DNA of 64,000 nt from Cesiribacter sp964504565 (GTDB lineage Bacteria; Bacteroidota; Bacteroidia; Cytophagales; Cyclobacteriaceae). The DNA lies in the NCBI GenBank assembly GCA_964504565.1, contig CAZDEY010000005.1, forward strand, positions 62,001 to 126,000, read 5' to 3'. Positions within the stretch are counted from its first letter, which is position 1; each line of letters opens with the position of its first letter. Of the stretch, positions 30,601 through 39,900 are shown piece by piece. The notes beneath the pieces were generated by a model. It was given only the letters and a program-made list of their open reading frames with translations, did not search any database and was not told where the DNA came from. The position numbers were made by a program, and so were the translations under genes.

Positions 30601-33600
30601 CACTTTAGAGTCGCATGTTAGTCTGCTAAGCAATTCACTATCCCAACCCGATACCTATACTGCCATTCCTAAAGTAAAAGAACAGGAAAACTATCTGGTA
30701 TCTGACGGGCAACGTCGCCTTTGGATTTTGAGCCAAATGCCGGAAGGTTCAGGTGTATATAATATGCCTTCTCAGGTAGTTTTAAGCGGCGAATATGATA
30801 TAGAAAACTTTAAAAAATCGGTATACGCTGTAATTGAGCGGCACGAAATACTGCGTACGGTTTTTATCACAAACAAATTTGGTGAAGTAAGGCAGAGCAT
30901 ACTTAAGCCCGAAGAGCTGAATTTTAACTTAGGATATATAGATTTTAGAGAATTTACCGACAGTGAAGTTCAGGCAGCCAATTATATCAGAAAAGATGCG
31001 TACGAAGTTTTTGATCTGGAATGCGGGCCTTTAATCAGAGCAAGCTTACTTCATATTAAAGACGATGAGTATATATTCTACTATAATATGCATCATATTA
31101 TCGGTGATGGCTGGTCTATGGAGGTTCTTCATAGAGACGTTATGGTATTTTACCAAGCCTTAACCCATAATTCTGAGCCGGAATGTACTCCACTACCTAT
31201 TCAGTATAAAGACTATGCACAATGGCAGCAAAGCAGACTTGATAATAAGAGTTATAACAGTAGCAGAGATTACTGGCTAAGTAAATTAGGTGGTGAGCTA
31301 ACTAAAATAGACTTACCATCACTTAAAACGAGGCCTAAAGGCAGAAGCTTTAACGGTAAAAATTTAACCATCTACATTGATAAGAATCTTACCCAGTTAA
31401 CCAGAGCGTATACCAGAGAACAGGGAGGAACGCTTTTTACTACACTATTGGCAGTATGGAATGTTCTAATCTATAAATACACTTCCCTCACCGATATTAT
31501 AATCGGAACTCCGGTTGCCGGTCGCAGCCATAGCGACCTTGAAAATCAAATTGGATTTTACTTAAATACACTGGCTTTACGCAACAACGTAGAAGCTTCC
31601 CAATCATTTACCTCCTTTTACAAAGGAGTTTTAAATACTACGCTTAGTGCCTTTGAGCATCAGGATTATCCTTTTGACAGATTAGTGGAAGATCTGGAGA
31701 TTATGCATAAGCCCAACCGCAACGCGGTATTTGATATTATGCTGGCTCTTCAAAACCTTGGCAAAATTTCTGAGCAGGCTAATCCTGAAGATATTCTTAG
31801 GGTAAAGGATAACGGTTACCGCAAAGCCAAGTATGATCTTGATATTTCATTTATAGAAGTAGGTGATGTTATAAATTTCCGCATTACCTACAATACGGAC
31901 ATTTATGATAAAGATATAATTGAAGGGTTAATGCTGCATTTCCGGCAATTGCTTCATTCAGTGCTTAATGAGCCGGATATTTTAATAAAGAACATCAATT
32001 ATATATCTGAAAATGAAAAGAATAATATTCTAAAGTTTTCGGAAGGGCCGGCGGCTGAATATCAATTCCAAAATATTATTGAGCAGTTTGAAAGCTACGC
32101 TGTTCAATTTCCAGATCATGATGCAGTTTACTTCAACGGAAATATCCTATCATATAAATGCTTGAACGAACGTTCAAATCAGTTTGCTCATTTCCTTATT
32201 GAGGATTTTGACATCCAAGTAGGAAATTTTGTTGGCGTTCAGTTAGAGCGAAGTGAACAAATTATAATTTGCCTTCTGGGTATTTTGAAGGCAGGTGCCG
32301 TCTATTTGCCAATTGATTCTGAATATCCGGAACAACGAGTGAATTACATTTTAGAAGATGCTCAACCTAAGCTTTTATTAACTCAAACTGAAGAAGGGAA
32401 TAATTCTAAAAATTATCAGGGTAAAGTTTTCAACATTGCCAATTTTAATGCTGATGCCTATAGTACGAGTTCGCCGAAAGTGCAGTTAGATGCTGAAGCT
32501 TTAGCATATATAATTTATACTTCTGGTTCAACCGGGGCGCCTAAAGGGGTTCTGGTTAAGCATTCAGGTATAAAAAATACAATATCAGCCTCAATTGAGT
32601 CTCTTGGCCTTCAACAAGCCTACAGGGGTTTGCAATTTGCCTCTTCATCTTTTGATGCTTCTATTTACGAGGTGTTTACCTGTTTGTTGGCCGGAGCTTG
32701 TGTGTACATTATTGATGCAGAAAGTAGAAGTACCCCGGAAGCTACTGTAGCCTATATTGTAAATAATAAAATTAACTATGCGCTAATTCCTCCGGCTTAT
32801 TTAAGTATGATGGATGTGAATAAGCTAGCAGGGCTGACCAAATTAGTAACCGCCGGAGAGGCGGCCCCGGCTAAGCAAGCTATAGAGTTTTCTGCTTTAG
32901 GGGATTACTACAACGCGTATGGTCCCAGCGAGGTAAGTATATGCTCATCTATACACAAAATTGCTAATGATATAGACCGGGATTCATCAAATATTCCTAT
33001 TGGCCGACCCATTGCCAACACCGCTACCTATATAGTTGACGAAGACCATGAGTTAGTGCCAGTAGGGGTTAGTGGTGAAATATGCATTGCCGGCAGAGGT
33101 TTGGCTAAAGGTTACCTGAACAAAGATTCTCTAACCGCTTCAAAATTTATAGAGCTACCAAGTGTAAAGCAGACAGAAGTATACCTTACCGGCGATTTAG
33201 GCAGATGGCTACCGGATGGAAACTTGCAATATCTGGGTAGAAAAGATAATCAGGTTAAGCTAAATGGCTACCGGATTGAGCTGGAAGAAATTGAAAATAC
33301 TTTGTTGAGAAAAGATAGCATTAGCGCAGCAGTAGCGCTGACTAATAACGCCACCGATAACGATTACGCTAAGGATATTATAGCGTACGTAGTAGCTGAT
33401 AAAGAGGAATCGGCTAGCTCTCTACGAAGTTTTCTACTGGATTCTCTGCCAGCTTATATGGTGCCTGCCCAATATGTGCAGGTTGAAGAAATACCATTGA
33501 CAACAAATGGTAAAGTTAATAAAAAACTGCTTTTAGAAATATCTCCGACTACACTTGCTGCTTCTGATAATTATCTCGGTGCTCAAAATAATATTCAGTC

Positions 33601-33886
33601 TAAGCTAATAGAGATTATTTCAGATAAACTGAACAGAAAGATTGAGCAGATAGGCATTCATGACAATTTCTTCGATCTGGGAGCTACATCTCTAAAAATG
33701 ATACAAATACTTAATGAAATTAATAAGGCTTTTAATCTGGATTTAAAGGTTGTGGCTCTTTTTGAGCATTCCAGTGTATTTAAGCTATCAAAATATATGG
33801 ATAATTATTCTGGTTTTAGAAGCAACGATCAGGAAGAGGTAGAAGATATGTCATCAGCCCTGGATGATATTATTGATTTCATATAA
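27602..33886 (+). CDS. NRPS4: inactive C - A(Asn) - T - C - A - T
   Basis: This two-module synthetase is 2094 aa long. The N-terminal 430 residues have the length and fold signs of a condensation domain, but the catalytic histidines are gone. The stretch RLYALWADNYS (138-148) replaces HHxxxDG, with L139-Y140 in the histidine positions and D145 retained. A1 has YTSGSTGNPKG from Y587, and its pocket DLTKIGEVGK matches asparagine as I recall it. T1 has S973. The second C is intact (HHIIGDG, H1164). A2 has YTSGSTGAPKG from Y1639 and pocket D-A-Y-L-V-A-A-I-C-K. That resembles the Phe/Tyr-type codes (DAWTIAAICK) but is not one I know, so an aromatic or large hydrophobic residue is a weak call. T2 has GATSL with S2030. 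Only 12 nt separate it from the PKS gene. Confidence 0.92.
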   Translation: MINDTLNAIEGYELSANQINLWSIGKDQLNTYYNQIILEIAADLTFSEINRAIEKVVIKNKTLLFKTGQIAGSAFPVQVVGDETGNYLSEVTIAETSEPEIVSIADQHFSNVYNPAVDYPFKACLISSGGNKSYLVVRLYALWADNYSTIFFKEELAKSITEGENYSESERDVVEYEDFAAWQNQLQREPEIEGENFWKNQTVTYEKSRIPFTAYTNQQFLPGKKVVKAYEGESYSALKSGDFKDFDHHIFARFAHYLSQFNDDEFTLGYIPFKRGYDELKNTFGLVSKAIPVNVIPEDKSSLATALKKGLEEMAAWVDYFYVDRLTEDHNSKKYFNYQYEFISHSIDKAFNSEVLKLNDFYSVTDNFDLKLQVIDYGSKLEIALYYDTAKFTVPNLNIIVSQLEGVFDNSQANTLSAIGKEIIANSNATEVKQEEYSTVLDLINRQVANNPDAVAIITEDKRLTYNQLDQLSDKLAFYLIQKGQLSPNQPAGILLERSEWFVISVLAILKCGAYYIPVDRAYPAERIRFLLQDCNCKLVITEDSFIEAIGLSEVKLVDPTLAEIYSADASLTLPKYTPSALAYCIYTSGSTGNPKGCLISHGNLLNYIQWANGYYFEDGDYGNWGLITSVSFDLTVTALFTSLTRGKKLWIGSDKKEIDELLRASFSNPEVDTLKLTPSHLSLLKQLSIESTNIKIVICGGEQLMNSQLNALWAIKEDIAVYNEYGPTEATVGCIVKKLEPNADRILIGKPIANTKISITNSLGQPMDVGMPGEVVICSKSVAQGYLNRPELTRNKFKTSDDGIYSCYSTGDIGRWMPSGEIELVGRTDDQVKIAGYRIELDEIKVKLLEIEGVSQAEVIPYNEEEVKELVAFIVADQAVDTANIKANLQGVLPAYMLPKYFVQLDNLPLTTNGKVNKQNLLKINPKEHISGTEYVAPSTPLEHELVRIWQSILQGKSIGIKDDFFQLGGHSLKATQLVNQYHQAFNVKIGLKELFKHTTLESHVSLLSNSLSQPDTYTAIPKVKEQENYLVSDGQRRLWILSQMPEGSGVYNMPSQVVLSGEYDIENFKKSVYAVIERHEILRTVFITNKFGEVRQSILKPEELNFNLGYIDFREFTDSEVQAANYIRKDAYEVFDLECGPLIRASLLHIKDDEYIFYYNMHHIIGDGWSMEVLHRDVMVFYQALTHNSEPECTPLPIQYKDYAQWQQSRLDNKSYNSSRDYWLSKLGGELTKIDLPSLKTRPKGRSFNGKNLTIYIDKNLTQLTRAYTREQGGTLFTTLLAVWNVLIYKYTSLTDIIIGTPVAGRSHSDLENQIGFYLNTLALRNNVEASQSFTSFYKGVLNTTLSAFEHQDYPFDRLVEDLEIMHKPNRNAVFDIMLALQNLGKISEQANPEDILRVKDNGYRKAKYDLDISFIEVGDVINFRITYNTDIYDKDIIEGLMLHFRQLLHSVLNEPDILIKNINYISENEKNNILKFSEGPAAEYQFQNIIEQFESYAVQFPDHDAVYFNGNILSYKCLNERSNQFAHFLIEDFDIQVGNFVGVQLERSEQIIICLLGILKAGAVYLPIDSEYPEQRVNYILEDAQPKLLLTQTEEGNNSKNYQGKVFNIANFNADAYSTSSPKVQLDAEALAYIIYTSGSTGAPKGVLVKHSGIKNTISASIESLGLQQAYRGLQFASSSFDASIYEVFTCLLAGACVYIIDAESRSTPEATVAYIVNNKINYALIPPAYLSMMDVNKLAGLTKLVTAGEAAPAKQAIEFSALGDYYNAYGPSEVSICSSIHKIANDIDRDSSNIPIGRPIANTATYIVDEDHELVPVGVSGEICIAGRGLAKGYLNKDSLTASKFIELPSVKQTEVYLTGDLGRWLPDGNLQYLGRKDNQVKLNGYRIELEEIENTLLRKDSISAAVALTNNATDNDYAKDIIAYVVADKEESASSLRSFLLDSLPAYMVPAQYVQVEEIPLTTNGKVNKKLLLEISPTTLAASDNYLGAQNNIQSKLIEIISDKLNRKIEQIGIHDNFFDLGATSLKMIQILNEINKAFNLDLKVVALFEHSSVFKLSKYMDNYSGFRSNDQEEVEDMSSALDDIIDFI

Positions 33887-33898
33887 AAAGCATTAGAG

Positions 33899-36800
33899 AT
33901 GAAGACTTCAATAAGAAAAAAAGATATAGCCATCATCGGAATGTCAGGAAAGTATCCGCAGTCCGAAAATTTAGAAGATTTTTGGTCGAATTTAGCTAAT
34001 GGCAAAGAGCTGGTAAAATTCTATACTGACGAAGAAATAAAGGCTTTAGGGGCTCTAGAAGATAATATCAATAATCCGGATTTTATTAAAGCAATAGCCG
34101 ACCTGGAAGATCCATACAGCTTTGATTATAAGTTTTTTGGCTATACCAAAGCTGAGGCTATGGTTATGGATCCTCAAATAAGGCTGATGCATGAGCAGGT
34201 GTGGCTGGCATTAGAGCACGCGGGTTATAATCCGAAAAAGTATAGTGGTAAAATCGGGTTATATCTTTCTGCCGCAGATAATGTTGACTGGAGGGCGTTT
34301 ATTTTAATGACAGGAAATGATCAGGTCAATCCCTTTTATCTGAATCAGGTTTCCAATAAGAATTTTATTAGTACACTAATTTCCTATAACCTCGATTTAC
34401 AAGGACCTAGTTACTATATAGATACAGCTTGCTCAAGTTCACTAGTTGCGGTGCATCAGGCTTGCCGCTCTTTGTTAATGAGAGAATGTAATATTGCCGT
34501 AACAGGCGGTATACGTATCTATTCCAAACCCTACCGAGGTCATTTTCATCAGGAAGGAATGACTAATTCTAAAGATGGTCACTGTCGGGCATTCAGTAAA
34601 GACTCCTCCGGTATAGTATCTGGCGAGGGTGTTGGGGTTATTGCCTTAAAAACACTCGAGAATGCAGTTAATGATGGTGACCATATTCATGCAGTTATCA
34701 GATCATCGGTTGTGAATAATGATGGCAATCGTAAGGTTGGTTACACCGCACCCAGCATAACCGGTCAATACGAATGTATAAAGCAGGCTCACCAAATTGC
34801 CGAAGTTGAAGCTAATACCATCACCTATGTGGAAGCTCACGGTACAGGAACCAAATTGGGAGACCCGGTTGAAGTGGAAGCCTTAAATAAAGCATTCAAC
34901 TACGATACCTCTCATAATTGTGCGCTGGGATCAGTAAAAACCAATATTGGACACTTAGATGCTGCTGCCGGAGTAACCGGTCTTATTAAAACAGTATTAG
35001 CGCTTAAAAACCAGGAATTACCTCCGTCGTTACATTTTGAGCAGCCTAATCCAGAGATTAATTTCAGTTCCGGACCGTTTACGGTAAATACAAAATTAAA
35101 GCGCTGGGAACGCAATAACGGCACACCGCGCCGAGCCGGGGTAAGTAGTTTTGGGATAGGAGGTAATAATGCGCACGTAATTCTGGAAGAAGCGCCTGAT
35201 ATTCATTTGAATACGACAAATAATGTAAACTCTAGTGTTTTAATTACAGTTTCTGCCCGGGATCAGTCTTCGCTTAGTCAGTACCAGCAAAGTTTAGCTC
35301 AGAGCCTAGAAAATGATGATAAAGATTACCCTTTAAAAAATATAGCCTATACGCTTAGCAGAAGGGAAGCCCTGGATTATGGCAGGTTTTCTGTAGTTAA
35401 GAGTAAGGAAGAATTACTTTCTTTTCTGAAAGGGGGTGAAAATCAGCCTTCTGTCGGGAGAATAAAAAGTAAAAAGAAAACAGCTTTTCTGTTTTCCGGC
35501 TCCGGTTCGCAATATACAAATATGGGAAAAGGCTTATATGAGGCTTTCCCGGCCTTTAAAAAATACATTGATGAAGGCTTGCAGACATTAGAAAAGATTA
35601 GCGGGTTAAACTTAGCGGATGTAGTTTTTCAAGATGGAGTCGGTAGTTCCGAAATAAACAAAAATGAATACACTCAGCCTATTGTATTCATTTTTGGGTA
35701 TGCATTAGCCAAATTTCTTCAGGAGCTAGGTATTAAGCCTGATGTGATGATAGGCCACAGTACAGGTGAATATATAGCTGCGGCAATAAGCGGTGTTTTC
35801 AGCTTTGATGATGCACTACACTTAGTTACCAAAAGGGCTGAACTGATGAAAAAAACCCCTCACGGTAGCATGCTGAGCGTTACTATGGCTGCTGATCAGC
35901 TAGAGCCTTATCTGGATGATTTTACGTCGATATCGGTCATTAATGCTCCCCAGTCCTGTGTGGTATCCGGCAGAGAATCTTCAATATCCGGTTTGTATGA
36001 TAGGCTGCAAAGCGAAGATGTTGAGTGTTCTAAATTAAGAATATCAGTAGGCGGGCACTCGTTTTTAATGGACTGTATTCTGGATGACTTTGAACAGGAA
36101 CTTAATAAGGTAAACTTTTCTAAACCTTCAGTGCCGTTCATCTCTAACCTGAACGGGGAGGTAATACAAGACGATGAGGTAACCACGCCTGCCTATTGGT
36201 TAAAACACTTAAGAGGAGTTGTTAACTTTTCGAAAGGAATTAAAACCTTATTGTCGGAGAAAAATTTGGCGCTTATTGAAGTAGGCCCGGGAAATGCGCT
36301 AAGTACATTGTGCAAACAACACGCTGAATATGCCGCTGACCTTCATTTTGTTACAAATGTAGTGCGGCATCCCCTGCAGGAGGTTGATGATCAGGATATG
36401 TTCCTGCAGAAATTAGGAGAGATTTGGTTACAAGGACTTTGTGTTGCATTTGATGCTTTGTATCCAGAAGGCATTCAAAAGTTATCCTTACCACTTTACT
36501 CTTTTTGGAAAACCAAACTTCCGGCAAAGGTAGATATTCAGTCACTTACCAGTAATCTGGCTCAGCCCGGACAAAAAATTGGTTTTCATCAACTCGTCGG
36601 TAATGAATTTTTGGGAGAGGATGAAGAGGAAATAGATGAGGAAATTACTACGCGTCTGCAAAATAACTATGTGGCTCCTAATAACGCTACGGAAGAGAAA
36701 CTGGCAGCTATTTGGTCCGATTTTTTTGCCATCAGTAAAGTGGGCGTACAGGATAGCTTCTTTGATATAGGAGGAAATTCCCTTAAGGGAGTAACAATGA

Positions 36801-36955
36801 TTAAGCTGATTCAAAAAGAATTTGGAGTGAAAATTCAAATGAAAGACTTTTTCAAAAAGGCTACTATAGAAGAGTTAGCGAAGGAGATTGACATAGCCCA
36901 AGGCTTGGCAGCTATGCAAATCAATACTAAAGCTAAAAACACCATAAAGATCTGA
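33899..36955 (+). CDS. Type I PKS module KS-AT-T, non-reducing
   Basis: This single polyketide extension module has 1018 aa. The KS (about 9-435) has DTACSSS with C178, EAHGTGT with H314 and NIGHLDAAAG with H352, a complete catalytic triad. The AT (about 525-830) has the nucleophile in GHSTGE (S621). The specificity position normally HAFH (malonyl) or YASH (methylmalonyl) reads VGGH (717-720). The T domain has GGNSL with S961. There is no KR, DH, ER or methyltransferase, so the beta-ketone should remain. Placed between NRPS4 (12 nt upstream) and a glycine-type NRPS (7 nt downstream), it would insert one two-carbon unit, probably alkyl-branched, between two amino acids. The VGGH motif together with the carboxylase/reductase gene at 59851 suggests an ethylmalonyl-like extender. 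Confidence 0.94.
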   Translation: MKTSIRKKDIAIIGMSGKYPQSENLEDFWSNLANGKELVKFYTDEEIKALGALEDNINNPDFIKAIADLEDPYSFDYKFFGYTKAEAMVMDPQIRLMHEQVWLALEHAGYNPKKYSGKIGLYLSAADNVDWRAFILMTGNDQVNPFYLNQVSNKNFISTLISYNLDLQGPSYYIDTACSSSLVAVHQACRSLLMRECNIAVTGGIRIYSKPYRGHFHQEGMTNSKDGHCRAFSKDSSGIVSGEGVGVIALKTLENAVNDGDHIHAVIRSSVVNNDGNRKVGYTAPSITGQYECIKQAHQIAEVEANTITYVEAHGTGTKLGDPVEVEALNKAFNYDTSHNCALGSVKTNIGHLDAAAGVTGLIKTVLALKNQELPPSLHFEQPNPEINFSSGPFTVNTKLKRWERNNGTPRRAGVSSFGIGGNNAHVILEEAPDIHLNTTNNVNSSVLITVSARDQSSLSQYQQSLAQSLENDDKDYPLKNIAYTLSRREALDYGRFSVVKSKEELLSFLKGGENQPSVGRIKSKKKTAFLFSGSGSQYTNMGKGLYEAFPAFKKYIDEGLQTLEKISGLNLADVVFQDGVGSSEINKNEYTQPIVFIFGYALAKFLQELGIKPDVMIGHSTGEYIAAAISGVFSFDDALHLVTKRAELMKKTPHGSMLSVTMAADQLEPYLDDFTSISVINAPQSCVVSGRESSISGLYDRLQSEDVECSKLRISVGGHSFLMDCILDDFEQELNKVNFSKPSVPFISNLNGEVIQDDEVTTPAYWLKHLRGVVNFSKGIKTLLSEKNLALIEVGPGNALSTLCKQHAEYAADLHFVTNVVRHPLQEVDDQDMFLQKLGEIWLQGLCVAFDALYPEGIQKLSLPLYSFWKTKLPAKVDIQSLTSNLAQPGQKIGFHQLVGNEFLGEDEEEIDEEITTRLQNNYVAPNNATEEKLAAIWSDFFAISKVGVQDSFFDIGGNSLKGVTMIKLIQKEFGVKIQMKDFFKKATIEELAKEIDIAQGLAAMQINTKAKNTIKI

Positions 36956-36962
36956 TATAGCG

Positions 36963-39900
36963 ATGTTGGAAATTATCAGGGAGTTAGAAAAGCATAAAGT
37001 AGGCATTAGCTTAAATAATCAGGAGCTGGAACTTAGCTTCGACGGCGACTATTTAAGCGATGATGTAGTAGACTTGGTCAGAAGCAATAAGCAAGAGCTT
37101 ATACTCTTCCTTCAGAAATATTCTGCCGAAGACCAGCTTGAATCAATAAAGGTGCAAACCCGGCAATCTAGCTATGCTCTATCACCTGGTCAATTTAGAA
37201 TTTGGTTGGTTAGCCAGGCACCGGAAGCATCGGTAGCGTACAATGTGCCCAATACCCATTTTTTAAGGGGCCACTACGATATGGCCATGCTGGAAAAAGC
37301 AGTTTTATTAACAATAGAACGGCACGAATCGCTACGTACCGTATTCAGAAAAGATGATAGCGGTAACGTACACCAGTGGATATTAGCTGCCGACGATGTA
37401 GATTTTAGCTTAGAACAATACGATTTCAGAAATGAGCCGGAAGCCGAATTGCAGGCCAGGGCGATAATAAAACAGGATTCAACCAAAATATTTGACCTGG
37501 AAAACGGGCCGCTGTTAAGGGTTAAACTGTTTCAATTACCTTCCGAAACATATGTGTTCTATTACAATATGCACCATATTATCAGCGATACCTGGTCGCT
37601 TGAGATATTGGTACGCGATGTAATGGCCTATTACCAGTCTCTGTTACTGGAACAACTCCCGGCCTTACCCGAATTACCTATTCAATATAAAGATTACGCT
37701 GCCTGGATCAATCAACAATTTCAGGATGATGTATCTCAGAATGGCCGGGCATACTGGAAAGAAAAACTTAAAGGAAATGAGCTGCCGGTATTAACACTGC
37801 CCGGTGCTAAGCTTAGGCCCAAAATCAAAAGTTATAACGGGGCTTCTCTTGAAACATATATTGGCCGGTCTGATGTAAATGCTTTGCGAAGGTTTTGCTC
37901 TGAGCAGGACATTAGCCTATACATGGGATTGTTATCAATCTGGAACTTTCTGCTTTACCGATATACCGGCAATGAAGACATTATTGTAGGCACGGGTGTA
38001 GCCGGTAGAGATCATTTGGACCTGGAAAATCAGATAGGATGTTTTATAAATTTAATTCCTTTTAGAAATACCCTGTCAGAAAAAGACACCTTTCTTTCAC
38101 TCTGCGAAAAGGTCAAAAACTCTACGCTGGAAGCTTACGAATACCAGTCAGTACCTTTCGATATTATTCTTAAAGACATAGAGATTAAGCGGGATTCCAG
38201 TAGAAACCCTTTATTTGATACTATGCTTTTCTTGCAAAATGCAAAAGAAAACAAGGGTAGTGAAGAGTTAAGTAAAGAACACATTGAAAGTATAATACTA
38301 AAAGGAAAGAAAGGCGCTTTAACTGATATTGATATCAACTTTATTGAAAAAGGCGACTACTTACTTTTCTCTACAGTCTACAATACCGATGTTTACGAGG
38401 AAAGCTCAGTTAGGGCGTTGGTTCAACATTTTAAGTTGCTGGTAAAAAGGCTTCCTCAGCATCCAGATTTATTATTGAATGAAGTTGACTTCATTTCTGA
38501 TGAGGAAACTGAACAGCTAAAAGCATTTAATAATACTGCCAAAAGCTATAGTACTACTGCTACAATAAGTTCAGAATTTGAAAAACAAGTTAAGTTTAAC
38601 CCAACAGCAATAGCCTTAAGATGTGGCAGGGTTGAACTAACGTATACGCAATTGAGCAAAGAAGTAGATTTGCTGGCTGATTATCTTATCTACAAACACT
38701 TCATCAAATCGGAAGATTTAGTAGCACTGAAACTAGAGCGAAGTGAATGGCTGGTTGTAGCAGTACTTGCGGTTATTAAAGCCGGAGGAGCCTACATTCC
38801 GATTGACCCGAATTATCCTGAAACTAGAACTAACTATATTTTACAGGATAGCCAGGCCCGGCTTGTAGTTGACGATAATTTTATAGAAGAATATTTAAAG
38901 CTAGGCTACAAATTTTCCGAGAACGTAACATCAGTTTCTAAGGCTAATAATCTAGCGTATGTAATCTATACTTCGGGCTCTACCGGCAATCCTAAAGGGG
39001 TTATGATTGAGCACCGGAACCTAATGAGCTTTTTTACTAATCTGGAGGAAAAGTTCTGCTTTAGTTCCGTATCTAACGTAGCGGCTACTACAAATTATAC
39101 CTTTGATATTTCTGTTCTGGAAATTTTAGGAAGCCTTTGTACCGGAAAGAAATTGATTCTGTTTACGAGTCAGGAATTGCTTGATAGCAGAAGGTTTATT
39201 GAGGTACTGACTACGGAGAAAGTAGAACTTCTGCAGCTTACCCCTTCTCGTTTAAAGTTATTGACCGAAGTGACCCAAAAATTACCGGCATGTATAAAGG
39301 TATTGTTGGTTGGGGGTGAGGCATTGCCGGTAAACCTTAAAAATAATTTCATAATAAATAACCCGGATATAAGGCTTATAAATGTTTACGGGCCAACAGA
39401 AACCACAATCTGGAGTAGTTCGGGTGAGCAAAAGCTGGAACCGAAAGTAGATATTGGTCAGCCGCTCTATAACGAAAAGATTTTTTTGTATTCGAAATTT
39501 CCTCACCTGGCGCCTGTGGGGGTAGTTGGAGAATTATGCATTTCCGGAGACGGTGTAGGAAGGGGCTATTTGAACATGCCGGAGCTAACCGCTCAGAAGT
39601 TTATTACCCATGTAATAGATGGTGTACCGAGCCCGCTTTACTTTACCGGTGATTTAGCCCGTTGGCTACCGAATGGAGCCATAGAATTTTTAGGCAGAAA
39701 AGATAATCAGGTAAAAATAAGGGGCCACCGGATAGAATTAAGCGAAATAGAAAGTAAAATACTTGAGTACCCGAATATAAAGCAAGTTGTAGTTACCGAT
39801 AAAAAATTAGCCGACTCCGTTGTACTGGTTGCTTACGTAATACCTGCTTCTGAATTAGATAAACGTCACTTACGGGAATATCTGTTGACAATATTGCCTG

